The translations under genes and the position numbers were made by a program. A stretch of 64,000 nucleotides of DNA from Asanoa siamensis (GTDB lineage Bacteria > Actinomycetota > Actinomycetes > Mycobacteriales > Micromonosporaceae): NCBI RefSeq assembly GCF_016862555.1, contig NZ_BONE01000017.1:1-64000 (forward strand). The letters run 5' to 3'. The notes beneath the pieces were generated by a model. The model was not told the origin of the DNA. It ran no database searches and saw only the letters and a program-made list of their open reading frames with translations. This document shows positions 33,886-40,708 of the stretch, in pieces (position 1 is the stretch's first letter; each line of letters opens with the position of its first letter).

Positions 33886-34581
33886 TCAGCGGTCGGCCAG
33901 GCCGCGCAGCGCGGCCAGGTTGCGCACGGTGATGTGCCGGTAGCCCGTCCCGATCACGCCGAGGTCGCGCAACATCCGCAGGGCCCGCTGGACCGTGTCC
34001 TCCGCCGCGCCGACCAGCGCCGCGAGCTCCGCCTGGTTCAGCTCGACGGCGATGTGCACGCCGTCGTCGGCCCGCTCGCCGCAGCTCGTCGCGATGTCGC
34101 TGAGCACCCGCGCGAGCCGGACGTGCACCGGGAACGCCGAGAACTCGGACCGCCGCGCGTTCGCCCAGCGCAGCCGCTCGCCCACCGTCGCGGTCACCTG
34201 GGAGGCGGCCCGCGGGTGCGCGTCGATGAAGCGCAGGAACGCCACCCGGCCGACCACGGTCGACACCACCGGACCACAGGTGGTCACGGTCGCCGAGCGG
34301 CCCTGCCCCGTGATGGCGGCGAACTCGCCGACGATGTCGCCGGCCAGCCTGATCGCGAGCAGGCGGGACACTCCCCCGACCAGGGTGGTGACCTTGACGT
34401 AGCCCCGCCGGATCACCTCGACGTGGCCGTCGGTGCGGCCCTCGACGAGCAGATGCCGGCCGGCCGTGAGCTCCCTCGTGGTGCCCAGCCGGAACAGGGC
34501 CTCCCGCTCGGGCGCGCGCAGCCGCCCGACGAACGACCCGGGTGCGTAGGTGTGCCACTCGCGCGGCCCCACGAAAGACAT
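33886..34581 (-). CDS. CRP/FNR-family transcriptional regulator
   Basis: A 231-residue regulator. The N-terminal cyclic-nucleotide-binding barrel keeps the phosphate cassette (GEF at 85-87, then RSATV at 95-99), so it could bind a cNMP. The C-terminal winged helix is LNQAELAALVGAAEDTVQRALRMLRD (about residues 170-200, in two parts). No FNR-type cysteine cluster is evident at the N-terminus. Its partner is the class III cyclase-like gene directly downstream. It may sense that protein's product and control the island, for example through the motif shared by the effector genes, but the motif is not a typical CRP site (TGTGA-N6-TCACA). No clear ribosome binding site precedes the ATG. Confidence 0.9.
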   Translation of the reverse strand: MSFVGPREWHTYAPGSFVGRLRAPEREALFRLGTTRELTAGRHLLVEGRTDGHVEVIRRGYVKVTTLVGGVSRLLAIRLAGDIVGEFAAITGQGRSATVTTCGPVVSTVVGRVAFLRFIDAHPRAASQVTATVGERLRWANARRSEFSAFPVHVRLARVLSDIATSCGERADDGVHIAVELNQAELAALVGAAEDTVQRALRMLRDLGVIGTGYRHITVRNLAALRGLADR

Positions 34582-34773
34582 TTCAGCGCACGCGCCTCGC
34601 CCTGGGAAAGGGCGATTCCGCCTTTTGCCGGATTCCGCCCGCCGACATCAGGTTCGAATGCCGTCAACCCGGTCTTTTGCCGTCGCGGTACCGGGGAAAC
34701 GGCGGGAGGTGGCACCATGGAGTCGCATTGACGGACGCCCGCGCGCCGACGACCCTTGGCGATGTGGCCGGTG

Positions 34774-34792
34774 CTGTCCGTCAGGAAGCAAC
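34774..34792 (+). promoter_or_regulatory. Island start-site motif, orphan copy
   Basis: CTGTCCGTCAGGAAGCAAC shares the CTGTCCGTCAG core with the copies before the cyclase-like and caspase genes, but no start codon abuts it. It lies in the 442-base gap between the CRP-like and first sigma-like genes, upstream of two small reading frames (34832 and 34886). The rest of that gap shows nothing else I can name, apart from a core variant TCCGTCAA on the minus strand near 34727-34734. Confidence 0.4.
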
Positions 34793-34831
34793 GGTACGTC
34801 CAGTGCGGCCGTTGTGCGACGGAGGTGTCGG

Positions 34832-34889
34832 CATGATCGTGCAGAATGATCCCGTGACCGTCCAGCGAACCAGCCCGCGGTGCCGGTGA
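34832..34889 (+). CDS. Possible 18-residue peptide upstream of small ORF
   Basis: ATG 34832 has a strong GGAGG 7 bases upstream and reads MIVQNDPVTVQRTSPRCR to a TGA that overlaps the GTG of the next reading frame by 4 bases (GTGA). It could be a leader peptide that couples translation. Only the signals support it. Confidence 0.3.
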
Positions 34890-35104
34890 ATCTGTCGCCG
34901 GCGCAGCGCGCGGAGCTCCGCCAACTGCTCGAAGCGGAGCTGCGCGACGCTTCGCGTGCGGCCGTCGCCGCGGGCGCCCGCCCCGAAGCTGTCGCCGAGG
35001 CCCTCGACGCCCGCCGACGCGCCTTAGAGGCGACCGTCGAGGTCCCGCACGATCCGGTGGACGGCCCGGACGATCCGGCCGACCACGGCCGGGTCCGCGA
35101 GTAG
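34886..35104 (+). CDS. Small helical hypothetical protein (72 residues)
   Basis: GTG 34886, coupled by GTGA to the short frame before it. The product is mostly helical, with NLSPAQRAELRQLLEAEL and EAVAEALDARRRALEAT. Its pattern resembles the segment encoded at 50071-50200 ahead of the third CHAT gene (ALRALLVEELRTAADGGA... LRRLRAAT), which suggests a small-protein family in the island. Against it, the last 81 bases overlap the 3' end of the convergent sigma-like gene. Function unknown. Confidence 0.35.
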   Translation: MNLSPAQRAELRQLLEAELRDASRAAVAAGARPEAVAEALDARRRALEATVEVPHDPVDGPDDPADHGRVRE

Positions 35105-36043
35105 CGCCGGGACCTGCTCGTCGTACGCCGTCGCTGTGCCGGGCACCCGCGCGAGATCCTCGTACGCCGTGCCCTCCCCGAACACGGCGGTGACGATGCG
35201 CGTGACGGCCTCCGCCGGGTCGGCCCCGCGCCGGAACGCGTCGGCGAGCGCCTCGACGCCGGCCGCGGCGAGCGCGGTGAGCACCGCCTCGTCGACCTCG
35301 CCGCCGGCCGCCACGACGGCCGGGTGCTCCGGGTCGTCGACCGGCGTCGGCGCGACCGGCGCGGGCCGTGCGAGCAGTGGACGCCGCACGTACTTCTCGT
35401 ACCAGAGCGGTCGTCGTCGCATCGCCGCGAGCACCCGCTCGACGTCGCGCGTGACGGTGGCCTTGTCGCTCGCCTGCCAGTCCCCCGTCGCGGCGACCCG
35501 GCGCGCCGCCCACGTCTCCAGCGGCCACAGGTCGGTGCCGGCGCTGGCAGTGCCGCCGACCCAGGTGAGGATCTCCTTGGCGAGCGCCGTCAACCACGCG
35601 TCGTGCCCCAACGCGTCCGCGAGCCAGACCGGCACCCGGGGGCGCTGCAGCGCTCCCCTGCTCCCCCGCCGCCGGCGGTGCGCGTCCACGGTCACCGCGC
35701 GGACCCGGCTCGCCATCCAGGCCTCCACGTCCCGGATCGGTTCCGTGGCATGCGTCAGCAGGTCGCCGACGACCGCCTCGACGTCGTCGTGGAAGCCGTC
35801 GACGCACTCGTCGGACAGTCGGGTCAGGGCGATCGCGCACACGTAGTGCCCGCGCCGGCGTTCGATCGGCTGTGTCACCTTCTGGTAGACGACCGGCCAG
35901 GCCAGCGTCCAGGCACCCGCGGTCAGCCGGCGGCGCTCGGCGGGATCGGCCGTGCGGGCCGTGGCCGCGAGGTCACCGCGCCCGGCTAGTAGTCGGACGT
36001 CGACGGGATCGCTCCGCGCCGGACAGAGTTCTATGGAGCCCAC
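35024..36043 (-). CDS. Sigma-region-2-like island protein, paralogue 1
   Basis: A 339-residue protein, clearly paralogous to the one at 43624-44655 over its whole length. The best-conserved block is GFHDDVEAVV, then EAWMASRVRAVTVDAHRRRRGSRGALQRPRVPVWLADALG; its helix with W, VD and an Arg cluster resembles sigma-70 region 2.3-2.4, the part of ECF sigma factors that reads the -10 element. No clear region 4 is visible. The C-terminal 90 residues (from about ALAAAGVEALADAFRRGADP) form a helical domain found alone in the gene at 37157. GTG 36043 has GAGAGG 6 bases upstream. I infer a transcription factor for the island; an unrelated role is possible. Confidence 0.6.
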   Translation of the reverse strand: MGSIELCPARSDPVDVRLLAGRGDLAATARTADPAERRRLTAGAWTLAWPVVYQKVTQPIERRRGHYVCAIALTRLSDECVDGFHDDVEAVVGDLLTHATEPIRDVEAWMASRVRAVTVDAHRRRRGSRGALQRPRVPVWLADALGHDAWLTALAKEILTWVGGTASAGTDLWPLETWAARRVAATGDWQASDKATVTRDVERVLAAMRRRPLWYEKYVRRPLLARPAPVAPTPVDDPEHPAVVAAGGEVDEAVLTALAAAGVEALADAFRRGADPAEAVTRIVTAVFGEGTAYEDLARVPGTATAYDEQVPALLADPAVVGRIVRAVHRIVRDLDGRL

Positions 36044-36216
36044 AATGGTCCTCTCGAAGGAGTCAGAAGATTGGCGATCGGGCCGGATCCCGCGGCTCCC
36101 GTCCGACCTGAACCGGACGGCGGTCCACCGCGCGGTGGCTGATCAATCCTGGATGACCCCACCGCCGCGCACTGGCCTCGTTCTGGCCGAGTCTCTGGCC
36201 ATGGGCTGACCACGCC

Positions 36217-36230
36217 TATAGTCGGCAGTG
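36217..36230 (+). promoter_or_regulatory. Leaderless promoter of the 36228 gene
   Basis: -10 TATAGT (36217-36222) is followed after 5 bases by GTG 36228, the spacing of a leaderless transcript. There is no ribosome binding site, and the -35 is poor. Confidence 0.5.
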
Positions 36231-37181
36231 TCCCTTCAGGATGATCTACGTGCGGAGCTCGTCCGGCTTCGGCAACGGCGCGGCCTGCAGAGCCGCGATC
36301 TCGGCGCTCGCGTCGGGCCGCGGCTGCACGAGCTGTGCGGGACGACGCCGGCCGACTCCGACAGGGTGATCCGGGAGCGGGTCAGCGCGACGCTGCTGTC
36401 GTTCGTCAGCGACCAGTCCGCGAACGTCGTCCGCGTCGTCCAACTCGCGTTCGCGCTGGACCCGGACCACGCGCACGACGATCTCACCGACCGGCAGGCC
36501 ACCCTGAGCGCGGAGCAGCAGTACGACGCGCGGACCGCCCGCCGGCGCACCGACGAGGCCACCGAGATCCTCGTCGCGGCGGCCGAGGCGGGCTGGGCGG
36601 CGCGGCACGCGGCCGGGTCCGACTCGGGCTGGCGCGTCCGGACGTTGGAGACCCTCCTGCGGCTCGACACGCCCACCCCCGAGCTGTACGAGACGCGGAC
36701 CATCGTCGCCACCAGGGACCTGCCCGAGATCGTGGTCCGGCTGGACCTGCCCCGACCGCCGGACGGGGAGCCGGACGCGGGCGAGGTCGCCGTGGACGTG
36801 CTGTACGGGGCCCGCATCAGCGCCGTCGCGCGCGGCAACGGCAACCGCCACGTCGCGGTCACGCTCGCCCTGCCCGGCGTGCTGCCCCGGGACCGCGAGC
36901 ACCGGCTCTGCGTGCACTTCCGGGTGCCACCAGGCCAACGGATCCGCCACCGCTACGTGATCATTCCCCTCGACCCGTGCGAGTACGGGCTGGTCAAGGT
37001 CAGGTTCGCCGACAACCGCCGGCCGGCGTCCGTGTGGCGCCTGAACGGGGTGCCGCCGGGGCTGCTGGACGACCCGACCCGCCGGCACCCGCGGCTGGAG
37101 ATCGACGGCGTGGGCGAGGTGGTCGAGAGCTTCCGGCAACTCCGCGAGGGCCGGGGCTACGGCGTCGGCTGGGCACCCTGA
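36228..37181 (+). CDS. Conserved-type actinobacterial hypothetical protein, two-domain
   Basis: A 317-residue protein. The N-terminal 110 residues are helical and charged (DDLRAELVRLRQRRGLQSRD, then VGPRLHELCGTT, and SAEQQYDARTARRRTDEATE), a pattern I recall from many actinobacterial proteins of unknown role, possibly a DNA- or protein-binding domain. The remainder is beta-rich (RTLETLLRLDTPTPELYETR, later HRLCVHFRVPPGQRIRHRY) without a catalytic motif I can identify. It is probably translated from a leaderless message, divergent from the first sigma-like gene and convergent with the small gene at 37157, whose end it overlaps by 25 bases. Membership of the island is inferred from position. 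Confidence 0.6.
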   Translation: MSLQDDLRAELVRLRQRRGLQSRDLGARVGPRLHELCGTTPADSDRVIRERVSATLLSFVSDQSANVVRVVQLAFALDPDHAHDDLTDRQATLSAEQQYDARTARRRTDEATEILVAAAEAGWAARHAAGSDSGWRVRTLETLLRLDTPTPELYETRTIVATRDLPEIVVRLDLPRPPDGEPDAGEVAVDVLYGARISAVARGNGNRHVAVTLALPGVLPRDREHRLCVHFRVPPGQRIRHRYVIIPLDPCEYGLVKVRFADNRRPASVWRLNGVPPGLLDDPTRRHPRLEIDGVGEVVESFRQLREGRGYGVGWAP

Positions 37182-37474
37182 CGGCCGGCCGCGGTCTCCT
37201 CGACGATCCGCAGGGCGAGCGCGACGATCCTGTCCACGGTGGACCTGTCCGCGAGACCACCGAACATCGTGGCGACGACGTCGGCGACGACCGCCGCCGG
37301 CGACTGCCCACGTGCGACGCGGTCGCCGATGGCGCGCACCGCTCCCGCCACCAGCCGCGTCAGCCCCGCGTCGATCTCCGCGTCGAGGGCGACCTGTTCG
37401 CGTGGGTGCGGCAATCCGCCGCCGGCACCGTGCATGAAGTCCCATTCGTGGGACTTCGTCTCAGCAGCACCCAC
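37157..37474 (-). CDS. Small protein equivalent to the sigma-like C-terminal domain
   Basis: A 105-residue protein. Its segment LVAGAVRAIGDRVARGQSPA then VVADVVATMFGGLADRSTVD matches the C-terminal domain of the two sigma-like proteins (for example VDLIEARIDAGEEPHIVVTE then VVRAVFGGLP in the one at 43624). It lacks their sigma-region-2-like part, so it could compete with them for a partner, as an anti-sigma-type or dominant-negative regulator. GTG 37474 is chosen because AAAGGGG lies 6 bases upstream. A perfect 9-bp inverted repeat lies within its first codons. Function is inferred from homology inside the window only. Confidence 0.6.
   Translation of the reverse strand: MGAAETKSHEWDFMHGAGGGLPHPREQVALDAEIDAGLTRLVAGAVRAIGDRVARGQSPAAVVADVVATMFGGLADRSTVDRIVALALRIVEETAAGRQGAQPTP
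37436..37457. repeat. Perfect 9-bp stem with TTCG loop
   Basis: GAAGTCCCA-TTCG-TGGGACTTC. It is inside the first codons of the small gene at 37157-37474 and could act as an RNA hairpin (UUCG loop on the plus strand) or as a dimeric protein site. On the plus strand it could also help to end transcription from the 36228 gene. Confidence 0.45.
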
Positions 37475-37789
37475 CGTGCACCCCTTTCGGAATTGACCGA
37501 GGCGAAACGCCGCTGTCAAGCCAGGGAATTGCTTGCGATTGACGCAGCCTCCTCTGGGACGCGCCGATGCGCGATAGGGAATGGCGTCGAAAACGGCGGA
37601 CCATCGAGTTTCAGTCCCTTCAGCGGAACCGTGTTACCGCGAAAGGGCACCTGACGCACAACCTGACCGCGAGAATCCCTCGTCATCCGACGACGGCCGT
37701 GCGCCGATTCGGCCGATCCTCCCTGGACGTCCCGCTGTAGCCGTTCTGGGGTCTTGCACAGGGAGCGATCATGTGGTCACGTCGAGAGC
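37475..37789. other. Divergent gap between small gene and LAL regulator
   Basis: No gene is evident. A 10-residue frame (ATG 37771 after GGGAG, stop 37801-37803) overlaps the likely LAL start at 37790 in another frame and might couple or limit LAL translation. I see no clear promoter consensus or repeat here. Confidence 0.3.
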
Positions 37790-40675
37790 ATGCTCGCGGG
37801 TGAATCCGTCTTCGTCGGCCGCGCGAACGAACTGGCCACATTGCAGCGTCGGCTGTCCGAGGTCCGCCTCGGCACAGCCCGGACGGTGCTGGTCGGCGGC
37901 CGGCTCGGCGTCGGCAAGAGCCAGTTGCTGAGCAGGTTCGCGGTCGAGGCGCGGCAGTCCGGCGCCCAGGTGCTGTCGGGCGCCTGCGAGCCGCACTTCG
38001 GCAACCCGATGCCCTACGGCCCGCTGCTCGAGGTGCTGGAGACGTTCGGCCGGGCGCACGGCGCCCGGGCCGCGGATCTCGGCGGCCCGGCCTACACCAA
38101 GCTCAGCGCCTTCTTCGATCTCGAGAGCGACGCGACCTGGACCCCGCACCACGTGTTCCTCGCGGTGCGCCGGATGCTGGAGCACATCGGTGCGCGGGCG
38201 CCGGTCGTGCTGATCATCGAGGACCTGCACTGGGCCGATCCGTCCACACTCGACCTGGTACGCCACCTCGCCCAGGCCGACCCGGACGGCCGCCCGCTGC
38301 TGCTCGTCGCCAGCTACCGACCGCCGCTGCGCGATGATCCACTGTGGCAGCTCTTCGCCGGCACGACGTTCCTGCGCCGCACCGAGCGCTTCGAGCTGCC
38401 CGTCTTCGAGTCCGCGGAGATCCGCGGCCTGATCGCCGCGACGGTCGCCGGCCGGGTCGATCCGCGGCTGGTCGAGCGCTGCCTGCTGTGGTCCGGCGGC
38501 GTGCCGCTCTTCGCCGAGCAGCTCATCACCAACGGCGCCCTGACCGGCGGCGACGACGACATCGAGGTGCCGCCCGATCTGCGCTCCGTGATGCTCGCCC
38601 CGCTGCGCGAGTTGGGCCCCGACGCCCGCAAGGTGCTCCGGGTGGCCGCCGTCGCGGGTCGGGCGATGAGCCGGCGCCTGCTGGGCGCCGTCAGCGGCCT
38701 GCCCGCCGAGACGCTGGGCGACGCCCTGCAGGAATGCGCCGACCGGCAACTGCTCGTCGCCCGCCGTGGCGAGGACGTCTACCGGTTCGCGCACGTACTG
38801 CTGCGGGAGGCGGTCTACGAGGACACGGTCCCGGACACCCGCGTCCGCCTGCACGTCGCGATGGCCGAGGCGCTGGCCGCGGACCCGCGGCTGTGCGTGA
38901 CCGAGGGTTCGGCGGCCGCGGAGCAGGCGAACCACTGGTACCAGGCGGGCAGTTGGCCGCAGGCGCTCACCTTCGCGGTCCAGGCGGGCCGGGCCGCCGC
39001 GCGGACGCTGGCGTTCGGCTCGGCGAAGGCGCAGTTCGACCGGGCGCTGGAGCTGTGGCCGACGGTCGACGACGCCGAGGGCCGCGCCGGCGTCTCCCGG
39101 TCCCGGCTGCTCGCCGACGCGGCCGAGGCCGCCCGCTGGTCGAGGCAGGTCGGGCGGGCGGTCACGCTGGTCGAGGAGGCGATCGCGGCCGCGGACGACG
39201 GGCGCCTGGGTGAGCTGCAGGAACGCCGGGCGACCTATCTGTGGGAGGCCGGCCGGCGGGCGGAGTCCGTGGCGGCCTTCCAGGAGGCCGACGCGTTGCT
39301 CGCGGGCAGCCCACCGTCGGCGGTCCACGCGCGGGTCCTGGCCGCCCTGGCGCTCGCGCGGATGCAGAACGGCCAGTACGTCGAGGGGGGCCGGATCGCC
39401 GAGGCCGCGCTGGCGATGGCGACCGAGGTCGCGGCGGAGGCCGAGCGGGGCCGGGCACTGAACGTCTCCGGTCTCGGCCTCGGCATGCGGCGCGAGCCCG
39501 GAGGCGAGGAACGGCTGCGCGCGGCCCTCGACATCGCCCGGTCGGTCAACCACATCGAGGACCTGCTGCGGGCGTACGGGAACCTGGGCCTGATCCTGGA
39601 AGAGGCCGGCCGCCTGCGCGAGTCCGCCGAGGTGACGACGGAGGGGCTGGCGGAGGCGCGCCGGCTCGGGCTGGCCGACACGCGCCAGGGCACGATCCTG
39701 GCCAACAACTCGAGCGCGGCCCTGGTGCTGCTGGGCGACTGGGAGGACGCCGAGAAGATCATCACCGAGGTGACCCTCGACCACCCCGTGGCCGAGAGCC
39801 TCTATCCGCGACTGACGCTCGCCGAGATCAAGGTCGGCCGGGGCGACTACGCGCAGGCGGGCAAGCTGCTCGCGTCGATCGACGAGGTGCCGTTGCCCGC
39901 GGACCCGCGGTTCGTCGGGCCGCTGCACGTCGTGCGGGCCGAGTTGGCGCTCGCCGCCGGCGACCTGGCGCGGGCGGCCGACGAGGTGCTCCGGGGCGTC
40001 GACGCGGTCAGCGGCGGCGAGAACGCCCTCGAGCTGCTCCGGCTGTGCGCGGTGGGCATGCGGTGCGCCGCCGACTGGGCCGCCACGGAGCCCGGGCGCG
40101 CGGCCGGCCTCGGCGACCGCCTCGCCAACGCGGCGTGGGCGCCCGGGCAACGGCCGTCGACCGACGAGGTCAGGCGGATCGTCGAGCTGTGCGCGGTGGA
40201 ACGGCAGCGCATCCGCGGCGCCGACACCGCGCCGGGCTGGAAGGTGGTCGCCGACGGCTGGGCCGCGCTCGACCGGCCGTACCCGGCGGCGTACGCCCGG
40301 TGGCGTCAGGCGCGGGCGGCGTACGCGGCCGGCGATCGCGACGGTGCGCGGGAACCGGCCCGTAACGCGTACCGGGCGGCGACGTCCCTCGACGCCGGGC
40401 CGCTGCGGGACCGGGTGCACGCGCTGGCCGGCAAGCTCGGGATGGACCTGGCGGACCGACCGGTCTCCGCGCTACGGCCCTACGGCCTGGCCGCCGTGGA
40501 GTTCGAAACCCTCAGGCTGCTGTACGAGGGGAAGAACGCCGCCGAGATCGCGACCGTGCGGGGTGTCTCCCGGCGCACGGTGGAGACGCAGTTCCGCAAG
40601 GTGTACGCCAAGTTGGACGTGCACAAGGCCATCGAAGCGATCGCCCGCGCCCGCGACGAGAAGCTGTTCGGCTGA
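37790..40675 (+). CDS. LAL-type LuxR regulator with AAA ATPase and TPR-like region
   Basis: A 961-residue regulator. An ATPase domain starts at once: FVGRANELATLQRRL, Walker A GGRLGVGKSQLL (about residue 36), Walker B VVLIIEDLHWADPSTLDLV. The middle 500 residues are alpha-helical repeats of the MalT/TPR type. The C-terminus is a LuxR-type helix-turn-helix (LAAVEFETLRLLYEGKNAAE, then IATVRGVSRRTVETQFRKV). LAL proteins act as ATP-dependent switches that activate nearby genes. The start is uncertain: ATG 37790 has a weak site, and a TTG at 37754 would add 12 residues. It ends 33 bases before the caspase gene, so it may control that operon. Confidence 0.9.
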   Translation: MLAGESVFVGRANELATLQRRLSEVRLGTARTVLVGGRLGVGKSQLLSRFAVEARQSGAQVLSGACEPHFGNPMPYGPLLEVLETFGRAHGARAADLGGPAYTKLSAFFDLESDATWTPHHVFLAVRRMLEHIGARAPVVLIIEDLHWADPSTLDLVRHLAQADPDGRPLLLVASYRPPLRDDPLWQLFAGTTFLRRTERFELPVFESAEIRGLIAATVAGRVDPRLVERCLLWSGGVPLFAEQLITNGALTGGDDDIEVPPDLRSVMLAPLRELGPDARKVLRVAAVAGRAMSRRLLGAVSGLPAETLGDALQECADRQLLVARRGEDVYRFAHVLLREAVYEDTVPDTRVRLHVAMAEALAADPRLCVTEGSAAAEQANHWYQAGSWPQALTFAVQAGRAAARTLAFGSAKAQFDRALELWPTVDDAEGRAGVSRSRLLADAAEAARWSRQVGRAVTLVEEAIAAADDGRLGELQERRATYLWEAGRRAESVAAFQEADALLAGSPPSAVHARVLAALALARMQNGQYVEGGRIAEAALAMATEVAAEAERGRALNVSGLGLGMRREPGGEERLRAALDIARSVNHIEDLLRAYGNLGLILEEAGRLRESAEVTTEGLAEARRLGLADTRQGTILANNSSAALVLLGDWEDAEKIITEVTLDHPVAESLYPRLTLAEIKVGRGDYAQAGKLLASIDEVPLPADPRFVGPLHVVRAELALAAGDLARAADEVLRGVDAVSGGENALELLRLCAVGMRCAADWAATEPGRAAGLGDRLANAAWAPGQRPSTDEVRRIVELCAVERQRIRGADTAPGWKVVADGWAALDRPYPAAYARWRQARAAYAAGDRDGAREPARNAYRAATSLDAGPLRDRVHALAGKLGMDLADRPVSALRPYGLAAVEFETLRLLYEGKNAAEIATVRGVSRRTVETQFRKVYAKLDVHKAIEAIARARDEKLFG

Positions 40676-40689
40676 CTTCGGCGCGCGTC

Positions 40690-40708
40690 CTGTCCGTCAG
40701 AGACGGGC
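40690..40708 (+). promoter_or_regulatory. Island start-site motif, copy 2 (caspase gene)
   Basis: CTGTCCGTCAGAGACGGGC ends exactly at the caspase ATG. CCGT-N5-ACGG inside it is an inverted repeat. There is no GGAGG-type ribosome binding site, so a leaderless transcript is plausible. Confidence 0.6.
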
